Assembly: GCF_003985125.1 (NCBI RefSeq)
Contig: NZ_ML133571.1
Coordinates: 124,001-188,000, forward strand
Source: Rhizobium phaseoli
Lineage (GTDB): Bacteria > Pseudomonadota > Alphaproteobacteria > Rhizobiales > Rhizobiaceae
DNA length: 64,000 nucleotides
Direction of reading: 5' to 3'
Positions 32,195-41,434 of this stretch are shown here, in pieces. Under the pieces are notes generated by a model, which was not told where the DNA came from, did no database searches, and worked only from the letters and a program-made list of their open reading frames with translations. Position 1 is the first letter of the stretch. Each line of letters opens with the position of its first letter. The position numbers and the translations under genes are program-made.

Positions 32195-33385
32195 ATGAAC
32201 GATGACCTCACCATTCGCGTAGAACGCTCCTTCACAGCGATATCCCCGGAGAGCTGGTCCAGGCTTTCCGGGGCATCGAAGAGCGGCACTGCGATCGCTT
32301 ACAATCCCTTCGTCTCGCACGCCTTTTTGTCGTCGCTGGAAGAATCCGGTTCGGCCGCCGCCGAGACCGGCTGGCTCGGCCATCACCTGCTGCTCGAGAC
32401 CGATCGCGGCGAGCTGATCGGCGCCCTGCCCGGTTACCTCAAGAACCACAGCCAGGGCGAATATGTCTTCGACCATGGCTGGGCCGACGCCTTTGAGCGG
32501 GCCGGCGGGCGCTACTATCCCAAACTTCAATGCTCTATCCCATTCACTCCGGCGACGGGTCCGCGGCTTCTCGTCGCCGAGGGGCTACAGCGGCTGCCGA
32601 TCCAGAGCGCGATCGCCGAAAGCCTGAAGGAGGTCGTGCGCCGGCTCGGCGTCTCCTCGGCCCATGTCACCTTCGTGCCTGATGAAGAGATCGGCGTCTT
32701 CGAGATGGACGGCTATCTACACCGCACCGACCAGCAGTTCCATTTCATCAATGACGGCTATGCCAATCACGAGGAATTCCTCGAAACGCTCGCTTCGCGC
32801 AAACGCAAGGCTTTGCGCAAGGAGCGCCGGGCCGCAGTCGAAAACGGCATCAGCATCGACTGGCTGACCGGCCGCGACCTGACGGAACGCATCTGGGATC
32901 AGTTCTTCAATTTCTACATGGATACCGGCGGGCGCAAATGGGGCCGGCCCTACCTTACCCGCAAATTCTACTCGCTGATCGGCGAGCGCATGGCCGACGA
33001 CATCCTGCTCGTCATGGCCAAGCGCGACGGGCGCTATGTCGCCGGCGCGATCAACTTCATCGGCGGCGATACGCTCTACGGCCGTCACTGGGGCTGCATC
33101 GAGGATCATCCCTTCCTGCATTTCGAGGTCTGCTATCATCAGGCGATCGATTTTGCCCTTTCGAAAGGGTTGAAGCGTGTCGAGGCCGGAGCCCAGGGCG
33201 AACACAAGCTCGCCCGCGGCTATCTGCCGGTGACGACGCATTCGGCCCATTACGTCGCCCATGCCGGCCTTCGCCGGGCGATCGGCGATTATCTCGCCCG
33301 CGAGCGCGCTGATGTCGAACAGATGAGCGAGCTGCTGGCCGAGCACAGCCCCTTCCGCAAGGGCGAGCGCCAGCAGGAGGATTGA
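32195..33385 (+). CDS. GNAT/FemAB-like protein (DUF482, peptidogalycan biosynthesis family)
   Basis: A 396-residue soluble protein of the DUF482 group, whose fold resembles FemAB and GNAT acyltransferases. Visible family parts are AYNPFVSHAFLSSLEESGSA near residue 30, GEYVFDHGWADAFERAGGRY near 87, and the C-terminal GHKL-like stretch EAGAQGEHKLARGYLPVTT. The acceptor is unknown. It begins 78 nt after the GDPD gene with no strong ribosome site, and the HIT gene follows after 58 nt. Confidence 0.87.
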   Translation: MNDDLTIRVERSFTAISPESWSRLSGASKSGTAIAYNPFVSHAFLSSLEESGSAAAETGWLGHHLLLETDRGELIGALPGYLKNHSQGEYVFDHGWADAFERAGGRYYPKLQCSIPFTPATGPRLLVAEGLQRLPIQSAIAESLKEVVRRLGVSSAHVTFVPDEEIGVFEMDGYLHRTDQQFHFINDGYANHEEFLETLASRKRKALRKERRAAVENGISIDWLTGRDLTERIWDQFFNFYMDTGGRKWGRPYLTRKFYSLIGERMADDILLVMAKRDGRYVAGAINFIGGDTLYGRHWGCIEDHPFLHFEVCYHQAIDFALSKGLKRVEAGAQGEHKLARGYLPVTTHSAHYVAHAGLRRAIGDYLARERADVEQMSELLAEHSPFRKGERQQED

Positions 33386-33443
33386 CGCCGCCCTGCCGGC
33401 CGCGTTACCCCGATCAACGACTGCATGAAGAGGAGATTTCGCG

Positions 33444-33875
33444 ATGACCAGCCAGGCCGCCTATGACGACAACAACATCTTCGCCAAGATCCTGCGCGGC
33501 GAAATTCCCTCGCACCGCATCTATGAGGATCAGCATACGGTCGCCTTCATGGATGTGATGCCGCAGGCGCCGGGCCATGTGCTCGTCGTTCCGAAGGCGG
33601 CTTCCCGCAATATTCTCGATGCCGATCCCGCCACCCTCGCCCATGCCATCACCGTCGTTCAGAAGGTCGCCAAGGCGCTGGACGAGGTCTTCGATGCCGA
33701 TGGTGTATTCATCGCCCAGTTCAACGAACCGGCCGCCGGGCAGACGGTGTTCCATCTGCATTTCCACGTCATCCCCCGCCATGAGGGCGTGGCGCTGAAG
33801 CCGCATTCCGGCAAGATGGAAGATGGCGCGGTACTGGCAGCCAATGCCGAGAAGATCAGGGCGGCGCTGGCGTAA
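33444..33875 (+). CDS. HIT family protein
   Basis: Histidine-triad nucleotide-binding protein of 143 residues, likely a purine nucleoside phosphoramidase. The triad motif is VFHLHFHVIPRH near residue 107, and the N-terminal part KILRGEIPSHRIYEDQHTVA is typical. The start is preceded by GAGGAG. It ends before a bidirectional hairpin shared with clpA. Confidence 0.93.
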   Translation: MTSQAAYDDNNIFAKILRGEIPSHRIYEDQHTVAFMDVMPQAPGHVLVVPKAASRNILDADPATLAHAITVVQKVAKALDEVFDADGVFIAQFNEPAAGQTVFHLHFHVIPRHEGVALKPHSGKMEDGAVLAANAEKIRAALA

Positions 33876-33903
33876 CTCGATTCCGCCGATTTCAACCGAA
33901 ACG

Positions 33904-33938
33904 AAAAAAGGCCGCAGTGACGCGGCCTTTCTCCTTTT
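33904..33938. terminator. Bidirectional terminator between the HIT gene and clpA
   Basis: The arms AAAGGCCGC (33907-33915) and GCGGCCTTT (33922-33930) enclose 6 nt. T-rich tails follow on both strands, so it can end both convergent transcripts. Confidence 0.82.
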
Positions 33939-33951
33939 CAGTGACCAGATC

Positions 33952-36441
33952 TCACTTTTTGCGCGGAACCTTCGGAACCGTGCTTCCCTTCTTCGGCGCG
34001 TCGCGAACTTCAGGCTCGGCCCGCGGCACCGTCTTGGCACGGGTCTTGCGGGCCGTCTTCGTCTTCAGTTCGCCGTCGTCCTCATCATCGGCTTCGGGAT
34101 GCACGACCTCGGCTTCCGGCTTCGGTTTGATCGGTGCCGTATCCGGTATGGCTTCCAGCAAGATGCCGGGCTTGCCGTCTTCCTTCGGGCCGACGGTGAC
34201 ATTGACGACGCCGCCCTTCTTCAGCTTGCCGAAGAGGATTTCGTTGGCCAGCGGCTTCTTGATCGTGTCCTGGATGACGCGGGCAAGCGGGCGGGCGCCC
34301 ATCTTCTCGTCGTAACCCTTTTCGGCAAGCCAGGCGATCGCGTCCTCGTGCAGGTCGAAGGTGACGTTCCGTTCGGAAAGCTGGGCCTCCAGCTGCATGA
34401 TGAACTTCTGCACGACCTTGTGGATGACCGCCGTCGGCAGCGCCGCGAAGGGGATGATCGCGTCGAGACGGTTGCGGAACTCCGGCGTGAACAGACGGGT
34501 GAGCGCCTCCTCGTCCTCGCCGGTCCGCTTGGACGAGCCGAAGCCGATCGCCGCCTTGGCCATTTCGGACGCGCCCGCATTCGTCGTCATGATCAGGATG
34601 ACGTTGCGGAAGTCGATCTTCTTGCCGTTATGGTCAGTCAGCGTGCCGTGGTCCATGACCTGCAGCAGGATATTGTAGATGTCGGGATGCGCCTTCTCGA
34701 TTTCGTCGAGCAGGACCACGCAATGCGGGTGCTGGTCGACGCCATCGGTCAAGAGGCCGCCCTGGTCGAAGCCGACATAGCCGGGAGGTGCGCCGAGCAG
34801 GCGCGACACCGTGTGCCGCTCCATATATTCCGACATGTCGAAGCGCAGCAGCTCGACGCCGAGCGACGAGGCCAGCTGCTTTGCCACCTCGGTCTTGCCG
34901 ACGCCGGTCGGGCCGGAGAAGACATAGGCGCCGATCGGCTTGTTCGGCTCGCGAAGGCCGGCGCGCGCCAGCTTGATCGAGGTCGACAGGGCTTCGATGG
35001 CGATATCCTGGCCGTAGACGACCGAACGCAGTTCCTGCTCGAGATTGGCAAGCACCGCTTCGTCATCCTTGGAGACGGTCTTCGGCGGAATGCGCGCCAT
35101 CGTCGCGATCGTCGCCTCGATCTCTTTTTCGGTGATCAGCTTGCGGCGCTTCGACGGCGGCAGCAGCATCTGGGCCGCACCGGTTTCGTCGATCACGTCG
35201 ATCGCCTTGTCCGGCAGTTTGCGGTCGGAGATGTAGCGGGCCGAGAGTTCGACGGCCGATTTGATGGCGTCGTTGGAATAACGCAGGTGATGATACTCTT
35301 CGAAATAGGGCTTCAGGCCCTTCATGATCTCGATTGCATCGTTGATCGACGGCTCGCTGACGTCGATCTTCTGGAAACGACGCACCAGCGCCCGGTCCTT
35401 TTCGAAGAACTGGCGATATTCCTTGTAGGTGGTCGAGCCGATGCAGCGGATCGCGCCGGAGGACAGCGCCGGCTTCAAAAGGTTCGATGCGTCCATCGCC
35501 CCGCCCGAGGTAGCGCCGGCGCCGATCACCGTGTGGATCTCGTCGATGAACAGCACGGCACCCGGATATTCTTCCAGTTCCTTGACGACCTGCTTCAGGC
35601 GCTCCTCGAAATCGCCGCGGTAGCGCGTGCCGGCAAGCAGCGTGCCCATGTCGAGCGAGAAGATCGTCGCATCGGCGAGCGCTTCGGGAACCTTGCCCTC
35701 GACGATGCGCTTGGCGAGGCCTTCGGCGATCGCCGTCTTGCCGACGCCGGGATCACCGACATAAAGCGGATTGTTCTTCGAACGGCGGCACAGGATCTGG
35801 ATGGTGCGGCTCACCTCGGCGTGACGGCCGATCAGCGGATCGATCTTGCCGCCCTTGGCCTTCTCGTTGAGATTGACGCAATAGGCCTTCAGCGCGTCCT
35901 GCTGCTTCTTGGGGCCGCCTTCTTCCTCGCCGCCACGTGCCGTCGGCTTGCTCTCGGCTTCCTCTTCGGCGCCGCGCGGAGGGCGGGCCTCGGAAGCGCC
36001 AGGCCGCTTGCCAATGCCGTGAGAGATGTAGTTGACGGCGTCGTAGCGGGTCATCTCCTGCTCCTGCAGGAAATAGGCGGCATGGCTCTCGCGCTCGGCG
36101 AAAATCGCGACGAGCACGTTGGCGCCGGTCACTTCCTCGCGGCCGGACGACTGCACATGGATGACGGCGCGCTGGATGACACGCTGGAAGCCGGAGGTCG
36201 GCTTCGAATCCTCGTCATATCCAGTGATCAGGTTGGACAGTTCATTATCGACATATTCGACGAGCGTCTTGCGCAGCGCGTCGAGATCGACATTGCATGC
36301 ACCCATGACCGCGGCCGCATCGGCATCGTCGATCAGGGCGAGCAGCAGATGCTCGAGCGTCGCATATTCGTGATGCCGCTCGTTGGCAAAGGTCAGTGCC
36401 TGATGGAGCGCCTTCTCTAAACTAGGCGAAAATGTTGGCAC
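33952..36441 (-). CDS. clpA: ATP-dependent Clp protease ATP-binding subunit ClpA
   Basis: Hsp100 unfoldase that feeds ClpP. It has 829 residues: the ClpN repeats (about 1-140), a first AAA+ module with GDPGVGKTAIAEGLA and VLFIDEIHTVIG, and a second with GPTGVGKTEVAKQL and VVLLDEIEKAHPDIY. The C-terminal 70 residues are an unusual Lys/Arg/Glu-rich tail (TARKTRAKTVPRAEPEVRD), seen in rhizobial ClpA. The adaptor clpS is encoded 10 nt upstream. Confidence 0.97.
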   Translation of the reverse strand: MPTFSPSLEKALHQALTFANERHHEYATLEHLLLALIDDADAAAVMGACNVDLDALRKTLVEYVDNELSNLITGYDEDSKPTSGFQRVIQRAVIHVQSSGREEVTGANVLVAIFAERESHAAYFLQEQEMTRYDAVNYISHGIGKRPGASEARPPRGAEEEAESKPTARGGEEEGGPKKQQDALKAYCVNLNEKAKGGKIDPLIGRHAEVSRTIQILCRRSKNNPLYVGDPGVGKTAIAEGLAKRIVEGKVPEALADATIFSLDMGTLLAGTRYRGDFEERLKQVVKELEEYPGAVLFIDEIHTVIGAGATSGGAMDASNLLKPALSSGAIRCIGSTTYKEYRQFFEKDRALVRRFQKIDVSEPSINDAIEIMKGLKPYFEEYHHLRYSNDAIKSAVELSARYISDRKLPDKAIDVIDETGAAQMLLPPSKRRKLITEKEIEATIATMARIPPKTVSKDDEAVLANLEQELRSVVYGQDIAIEALSTSIKLARAGLREPNKPIGAYVFSGPTGVGKTEVAKQLASSLGVELLRFDMSEYMERHTVSRLLGAPPGYVGFDQGGLLTDGVDQHPHCVVLLDEIEKAHPDIYNILLQVMDHGTLTDHNGKKIDFRNVILIMTTNAGASEMAKAAIGFGSSKRTGEDEEALTRLFTPEFRNRLDAIIPFAALPTAVIHKVVQKFIMQLEAQLSERNVTFDLHEDAIAWLAEKGYDEKMGARPLARVIQDTIKKPLANEILFGKLKKGGVVNVTVGPKEDGKPGILLEAIPDTAPIKPKPEAEVVHPEADDEDDGELKTKTARKTRAKTVPRAEPEVRDAPKKGSTVPKVPRKK

Positions 36442-36451
36442 GTTCAGATCC

Positions 36452-36811
36452 TCACTTCTTTTCCATGACGCATTGCAGCGGATGCTGGTGCTGCCGGGCG
36501 AAGTCCATCACCTGGCTGACCTTCGTTTCCGCTACCTCGTATGTGAATATTCCGCATTCGCCGACGCCGTGATTGTGGACATGGAGCATGATGCGGGTGG
36601 CACTTTCACGATCCTTCTGAAAAAAACGCTCCAGAATATGAATGACGAATTCCATGGGTGTGTAGTCGTCATTCAAAAGCAGCACGCGATAGAGGTTGGG
36701 CTTCTTGGTCTTCGGCTTCGTGCGCGTGATGACCGAGGTTCCGCGATTTCCGTTGTCCCCGTTCCTTTCGCCGTTGTTCTGCATCCGGATCGGCTTTGCG
36801 ATCATTGTCAT
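36452..36811 (-). CDS. clpS: ATP-dependent Clp protease adaptor ClpS
   Basis: N-end-rule adaptor that delivers substrates to ClpAP. The 119-residue protein has a disordered N-terminal part (about 1-35) and the ClpS core: [20 protein letters not shown], then [19 protein letters not shown]. The start could be the first or the third codon (MTMIAKP); both fit. A promoter is proposed at 36886-36915. Confidence 0.96.
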   Translation of the reverse strand: MTMIAKPIRMQNNGERNGDNGNRGTSVITRTKPKTKKPNLYRVLLLNDDYTPMEFVIHILERFFQKDRESATRIMLHVHNHGVGECGIFTYEVAETKVSQVMDFARQHQHPLQCVMEKK

Positions 36812-36885
36812 TCATTCCTCAATCAATCCGGCGGAGCATGGGAGGGTGCTTTTCCCACCGAATATCTGAAACACTAACTTAGTTC

Positions 36886-36915
36886 ATAATAGGCCGATTT
36901 TAAGCCCCCTGTCAG
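36886..36915 (-). promoter_or_regulatory. Possible clpS-clpA promoter
   Basis: On the minus strand CTGACA (36915-36910) and TATTAT (36891-36886) are 18 nt apart, 75 nt before the clpS start. Found by eye. Confidence 0.45.
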
Positions 36916-37003
36916 ACACTGCAATCAAGAAATACCGGCATGCACGGGAAAGACTAAAAAAGTCCCCGGCCGATCCAAGCGGACGCTGTGGCGAAAGTGG
37001 AAA

Positions 37004-37038
37004 CAAAAAAAGACCGGCTACAGATGCGCAGCCGGCCT
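37004..37038 (-). terminator. Terminator of the phasin gene
   Basis: GACCGGCT (37012-37019) pairs with AGCCGGCC (37030-37037) with one mismatch around a 10-nt loop. A run of T follows on the minus strand. It starts 44 nt after the phasin stop. Confidence 0.75.
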
Positions 37039-37081
37039 CGGTATTTCAATATGTCGCGCAGGTTGCGCCGTTGCAATCAAC

Positions 37082-37453
37082 TCATGCGGCAGCAGGCGTT
37101 GCCGGCGGCACCTGCCTGCCCGTCTTGGCGACGGCAGCGGCGATCGGAGCCTCGTAGGGCTTGTAGGCGGACTTGGCGAGATCGGCGTACATTTCGCCGA
37201 GCTTGGTGGCTTCGGAAACGAAGCTTTCATAGCTGGACTTGACGTAGCTGGTCTGCAGTTCGAATACGGCCTCGAAGCTCTTGGCGCCGGCCAGCGTTTC
37301 GAAATGCGTCACCGCATCCTGAAAGGACTTCTTCGAATATTCAGCAGCTTCGGCAGCGATTGCCTGAAAGCCCCTCGCCGTATCGGAATAGGTTCTCAGC
37401 GCCGTATCGACGGCTTCCTTGCTCTTCTTGTTTGCATCGTCAAAGTTGAACAT
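37082..37453 (-). CDS. Phasin (polyhydroxyalkanoate granule-associated, Phasin_2 family)
   Basis: A 123-residue amphipathic helical protein. The start MFNFDDANKKSKEAVDTAL and the segments RGFQAIAAEAAEYSKKSFQD and TSYVKSSYESFVSEATKLGE fit the phasin family. Such proteins coat PHB granules, and free-living rhizobia store PHB. The C-terminus is a short Pro/Ala tail. The frame extends upstream to 37567, but that part is over the promoter. Two TGC-N3-GCA elements lie 41-78 nt upstream of the start. Confidence 0.87.
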   Translation of the reverse strand: MFNFDDANKKSKEAVDTALRTYSDTARGFQAIAAEAAEYSKKSFQDAVTHFETLAGAKSFEAVFELQTSYVKSSYESFVSEATKLGEMYADLAKSAYKPYEAPIAAAVAKTGRQVPPATPAAA

Positions 37454-37493
37454 GACCGTCCTCCGTTGGGCTGTGGGATGGCGGCAGGGTAGC

Positions 37494-37531
37494 TGCAACG
37501 CACAAAGAGTCAAGTAGTCTTGTGCGATGCA
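37494..37531 (-). promoter_or_regulatory. Paired TGC-N3-GCA sites before the phasin gene (possible PhaR operators)
   Basis: TGCAACGCA (37494-37502) and TGCGATGCA (37523-37531) flank a CTTGAC box (minus strand, 37514-37509). PhaR of PHB-storing alphaproteobacteria is reported to bind related TGC...GCA motifs upstream of phasin genes. The assignment is inference. Confidence 0.4.
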
Positions 37532-37672
37532 AAACAACCTTAAGGTTGCATGACAATAATAAAACAAAGGCCGCGCGCCGGGGCACGTACGTCTTTAACT
37601 GATTTTGCTAATATATATCAGATGACCGCAACCGCAGATTTCAAAAAAATTTTGTTTGAGCAGCGAAAAAAC

Positions 37673-37702
37673 AAAAAAACCGGGCGGATTGCACCGCCCG
37701 GT
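37673..37702 (-). terminator. Terminator of the DUF3126 gene
   Basis: A perfect 9-bp stem, ACCGGGCGG (37679-37687) with CCGCCCGGT (37694-37702), encloses 6 nt and is followed by seven T on the minus strand. Confidence 0.85.
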
Positions 37703-37726
37703 CCTGTTGAAACTTTTCGAACGCGA

Positions 37727-37930
37727 TCAAAGATCGACGTCGAGGATCGCCATCGAAAAGTTGTAGGAGCGGTCGCCGTCCTCGTCATCGATATAGACGA
37801 CGCCCAGAAATTCTTCGCCGAGATAGACTTCCGCGGAATCGTTCTTGCGCGGACGCGCCTTGACGATGATCTGCGGGTTGAACATGCGCTTGAAATAGGC
37901 GTCGAGCTTCTTGATTTCTTCAGGCTTCAC
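37727..37930 (-). CDS. DUF3126 family protein
   Basis: A 67-residue protein of unknown function conserved in Rhizobiales: MKPEEIKKLDAYFKRMFNP, then a small beta-rich part ending SYNFSMAILDVDL. It lies 139 nt downstream of cysE on the same strand and has its own terminator, so it may be the end of the cysE transcript. Confidence 0.88.
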   Translation of the reverse strand: MKPEEIKKLDAYFKRMFNPQIIVKARPRKNDSAEVYLGEEFLGVVYIDDEDGDRSYNFSMAILDVDL

Positions 37931-38069
37931 TCTGTCATCTCCGTAAGCGGTCTTGATTGGCCGCTTCTTGCACAGGAAAAGCAGCGGTGTAAAGGCGGGC
38001 TGCCGCTTGGGCAGTGGCTGTCCCCGCTCGGTTCCCGCCGGCTTTTCCTATCCTTTTTCCAACAGGCGC

Positions 38070-38903
38070 TCAGATATCGGCGCCGATCACCTGGTCCATG
38101 TTGCGTGACGGCTCGGAACAACCGGCCTCGCCGACGACCTTGGCCGGCACGCCGGCAACGGTCTTTTTCGGCGGCACGGCCTTGAGCACGACGGAGCCGG
38201 CGGCGACCCGCGAGCAGAAGCCGATCTCAATGTTGCCGAGGATCTTCGCGCCGGCGCCGATCATGACGCCGCTGCCGATCTTCGGATGGCGGTCGGCCCC
38301 CTCCTTGCCGGTGCCGCCGAGCGTGACGCCATGTAGGATCGAGACATTGTCGCCGACAACGGCCGTTTCGCCGATCACGAGGCCAGTGGCATGATCGAGG
38401 AAGATGCCCTTGCCGATACGGGCGGCCGGATTGATGTCGGTCTGGAAGACGCTGGAGGAGCGGCTCTGCAGATAGAGCGCGAAGTCACGCCGGCCGCGGT
38501 TCAGCAGCCAGTGGGCCAGACGATGCGTCTGCAGCGCATGGAAACCTTTGAAATAGAGCACCGCCTCCATGAAGCGCAGGCAAGCGGGATCGCGGTCATA
38601 GACCGCCTGGATATCGACGCGCAGGATCGAGCTCCATTCCGGCCAGTCGGCGAGCATTTCCTCGAAGGTCTGGCGCAGGAGGATCGCCTGCATGTCGGGG
38701 TGATCGAGGCGTTCGCAGATGCGGTGAATGACGCATTCCTCGAGCGAACGGTGATTGATCACAGTCGAATAGAGAAAGGCGGCGAGAACCGGGTCCGTTT
38801 CGGCGGCAGTGCGGGCTTCCTCGCGCAGGCTGTCCCAGATGGGATCCATCACTTTCAGCGGATGGCCTGTCTCAAAAGCACGAATGTCTGTCTTGGCGAC
38901 CAT
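38070..38903 (-). CDS. cysE: Serine O-acetyltransferase
   Basis: Makes O-acetylserine from serine and acetyl-CoA, the first step of cysteine synthesis. It has 277 residues: an N-terminal helical SAT domain (about 20-150, starting VMDPIWDSLREEARTAAETD) and a left-handed beta-helix with IFLDHATGLVIGETAVVGDN and SILHGVTLGGTGKEGADRHP that holds the catalytic His and Asp. The frame stays open 35 codons upstream without family similarity. Confidence 0.96.
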   Translation of the reverse strand: MVAKTDIRAFETGHPLKVMDPIWDSLREEARTAAETDPVLAAFLYSTVINHRSLEECVIHRICERLDHPDMQAILLRQTFEEMLADWPEWSSILRVDIQAVYDRDPACLRFMEAVLYFKGFHALQTHRLAHWLLNRGRRDFALYLQSRSSSVFQTDINPAARIGKGIFLDHATGLVIGETAVVGDNVSILHGVTLGGTGKEGADRHPKIGSGVMIGAGAKILGNIEIGFCSRVAAGSVVLKAVPPKKTVAGVPAKVVGEAGCSEPSRNMDQVIGADI

Positions 38904-39031
38904 CGCCGCTCTCCTCGTTACCAACAGGAATGCCGTCTTCGCAATGCCAGTATATAGTGGAAAACGCCCATAACATAAATGGGTGCCGTCACCATGGTTT
39001 TTTAGCATGGTTTAACGACATCACGATGATG

Positions 39032-39817
39032 TCAGCCCGCGGCGACCCTTGCGTAGAAGGCCAGCACCGCCTGCTTGAAAATCTTGTCGCCGACGGCGAG
39101 CATATGATCGCGGCCGGGAATATCCAGCGCCTCGGCCTCGGGCATCAGTGCCGCCAGCTGCTGCGGCGAACCGGCGATATCGTCCTTGGTGCCGACGCCG
39201 ATCAGCGCCGGCATATCGAGTTTGGCCATGTCCGAGCGGGCGACGAGATCGCGGGAGCCGCGAATGCAGGCCGCGAGCGCAGTGCGATCGCTCTTTGTCT
39301 GTTCGGCGAAGGCGCGGAACATGCGGCCGCGCTCATGCGCGACGACGTCCAGCGACGGAGCCAGCAGCGCATCGGCAATCGGGTCCCAGTCGCCGACACC
39401 GTCGGTCATGCCGATGCCGAGACCGCCGAGCACCAGCGAGCGGACGCGATGGGGATTGGCGAGCGCGGCAAAGACGGAAATGCGCGCGCCCATCGAATAA
39501 CCCATGAGATTGGCTTCGGCGATGCCGAGATGGTCGAGCAAGGCGATCGCATCGGCGGCCATGACCCATGGACGATAGGCTTCGGCATCATGCGGCTTGT
39601 CGCTCGCGCCATGGCCGCGATTGTCGATGGCAATCACCCGGTAGCCGGCATCGCCGAGCGTCTTCAGCCACCCCGGATTCACCCAGTTGACATTTGCCGT
39701 CGAGGCAAAGCCGTGAATCAACAGGACCGGCACACCGGAGGGATCGCCTTCGTCGAAAAAGGCGAGCTGCAATCCGTCATGAGTGAAGCTCGAAAATGCG
39801 GGCGTGTTCAGGTTCAT
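39032..39817 (-). CDS. Alpha/beta hydrolase
   Basis: A 261-residue alpha/beta-fold hydrolase. The oxyanion motif is LLIHGFAST, the nucleophile elbow GYSMGA holds Ser near residue 107, and the triad is likely completed by Asp in GTKDDIAGS and His in IPGRDHMLAV. The substrate is not known. No partner genes are apparent; cysE downstream is 128 nt away. Confidence 0.92.
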   Translation of the reverse strand: MNLNTPAFSSFTHDGLQLAFFDEGDPSGVPVLLIHGFASTANVNWVNPGWLKTLGDAGYRVIAIDNRGHGASDKPHDAEAYRPWVMAADAIALLDHLGIAEANLMGYSMGARISVFAALANPHRVRSLVLGGLGIGMTDGVGDWDPIADALLAPSLDVVAHERGRMFRAFAEQTKSDRTALAACIRGSRDLVARSDMAKLDMPALIGVGTKDDIAGSPQQLAALMPEAEALDIPGRDHMLAVGDKIFKQAVLAFYARVAAG

Positions 39818-39975
39818 CGGGTCTTCCTTTTTGGCGCGACCATAATCGAGCCGCCTGCCAGCGTGAAGCCAAAAACCGTGGCTGAAAACTGTGCTTGCCG
39901 CGGCGCTTTGGCTCTACACATTTACGGCGAAGGCTTATAAGGTCCGCGCACCTTTCAAAGCATTCGGAGAGCGAC

Positions 39976-40221
39976 ATGGCCGGCCACAACATTCCTCACT
40001 TCCAGAACGACGGCGGTCATCGCGTCATCGAAGTCGGCGTCAAGGAATTCATGTGCACGGGCGCTTCGGTTCCCTTCGATCATCCGCACATCTTCATCGA
40101 CATGGGCGACGACAACGAGAAAGTCTGCTCCTACTGCTCGACGCTCTATCGCTTCAATTCCTCCCTCAAGCCCAGCCAGACCAATCCGGCCGGCTGCGTT
40201 TTCCATGTGAAGGCGGCGTAA
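39976..40221 (+). CDS. Zinc-finger protein, NDUFS6-like (zf-CHCC)
   Basis: An 81-residue protein with the CHCC zinc-binding pattern: FMCTGASVPFDHPHIFIDMG, then VCSYCSTLYRF. It resembles the zinc-binding subunit NDUFS6 of alphaproteobacterial and mitochondrial complex I. The frame extends further upstream, but MAGHNIPHFQNDGGHRVIEV is the conserved beginning. It precedes the FAD monooxygenase gene by 28 nt. Confidence 0.88.
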   Translation: MAGHNIPHFQNDGGHRVIEVGVKEFMCTGASVPFDHPHIFIDMGDDNEKVCSYCSTLYRFNSSLKPSQTNPAGCVFHVKAA

Positions 40222-40249
40222 CCCGACCAGAATCCGGATCGGACAGGCA

Positions 40250-41398
40250 ATGCCGGTCGAACATGCCGTCATCATCGGTGCCGGAATTGCGGGGCTGACG
40301 GCTGCGCTGTCGCTTTCGCGCCGGGGCATCAGCTCGGAGATTTTCGAGCAGGCGGACGAACTTACCGAAGTCGGCGCCGGATTGCAGCTTTCGCCGAATG
40401 CCTCCCGCATTCTTGCCGACCTCGGCATCCTGGACGGGCTTTCGAGGATCTGGCTCGAACCGGAGAGCATCCGACTGATTTCGGGCAGTTCGCTGCGCCA
40501 GCTTGCGGCAGTGCCCACCGGCGAATTCGCGCGGCAGCGCTGGGGCGCGCCCTATGGCGTCCTGCACCGCACCACCTTGCAGGAAGCGCTGCTTGCCGCG
40601 GTCAAAGCCGATCCGCTCTGCCGGCTTCGCCTCGGCATGCGTATGGAAGCAGGTCCGCCGCCTGCGGAACGGCCGGCCGATGTCGTGATCGGCGCCGACG
40701 GCGTCTGGTCGAAGCTGCGGCAATCTATTGCGGGCAGCCCCTCGCCGCGTTTTTCCGGCAATATCGCCTATCGCTTCACCATTGCCGAAGATGAAGCGTC
40801 GGATTTCCTGGATCGGACAAGCGTTTCCGCTTTCCTCGGCGGGTCGGCGCATCTGGTCAGCTATCCGCTGAAGGAGTCCGGCAGCTTCAACATGGTGGCA
40901 ATCACCGCCGGCAACATTGCGCCGCAGGCCTGGCAAAGCGAACCGACGGCAGAACAACGCGCACAGCTGCGGTCACGTTTTGCCGGCTGGAACACGGCGA
41001 TCGTCTCGCTGCTCGAAAGGCAGCGGAAGCTGACCTTCTGGCCGCTGTTCGAAACCACCTCGGGCGCGTGGCAGGACGGCAGGTCGGTTCTGATCGGCGA
41101 CGCTGCTCACGCGATGATGCCCTTTGCCGCCCAGGGAGCGGCGATGGCGATCGAAGACGCCTATGAACTTGCCGCGTTTCTTTCGGATCGTCCCGTCGTC
41201 GAAGCGCTGGCGCTCTTCGAAAGCCATCGCGTGCCGCGCATTGCCAAGCTTCGCCAGCGCGGCGCCTTCAACAAGTTTGCCTATCATGCGAGAGGGCCGA
41301 TCCGGATCGGCCGCGATCTCGTGCTCGGGCTGAAGCCGCCGCAAAGCCTGGCGGCGGATCTCGACTGGATCTACGGCTATCGCGCCACGCAGCCATAG
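40250..41398 (+). CDS. FAD-dependent monooxygenase (salicylate-hydroxylase-like)
   Basis: A 382-residue group A flavin monooxygenase. The FAD-binding GxGxxG is at the N-terminus (VIIGAGIAGLTAALSLSRRG), the DG motif is in DVVIGADGVWSKLR near residue 150, and the GD motif is in VLIGDAAHAMMPFAAQGAAM near 280. The substrate is unknown; aromatic hydroxylation is typical for the group. It may be cotranscribed with the zinc-finger gene. It converges with metC. Confidence 0.9.
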   Translation: MPVEHAVIIGAGIAGLTAALSLSRRGISSEIFEQADELTEVGAGLQLSPNASRILADLGILDGLSRIWLEPESIRLISGSSLRQLAAVPTGEFARQRWGAPYGVLHRTTLQEALLAAVKADPLCRLRLGMRMEAGPPPAERPADVVIGADGVWSKLRQSIAGSPSPRFSGNIAYRFTIAEDEASDFLDRTSVSAFLGGSAHLVSYPLKESGSFNMVAITAGNIAPQAWQSEPTAEQRAQLRSRFAGWNTAIVSLLERQRKLTFWPLFETTSGAWQDGRSVLIGDAAHAMMPFAAQGAAMAIEDAYELAAFLSDRPVVEALALFESHRVPRIAKLRQRGAFNKFAYHARGPIRIGRDLVLGLKPPQSLAADLDWIYGYRATQP

Positions 41399-41434
41399 AG
41401 CGCCGCAACCGACGGCGGCGCTCCACGCCCGCCC

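Noticed and set aside
33823..36420. 865-codon plus-strand frame opposite clpA
   Set aside because: Antisense shadow of ClpA with Arg/Asp/Val-rich nonsense sequence.
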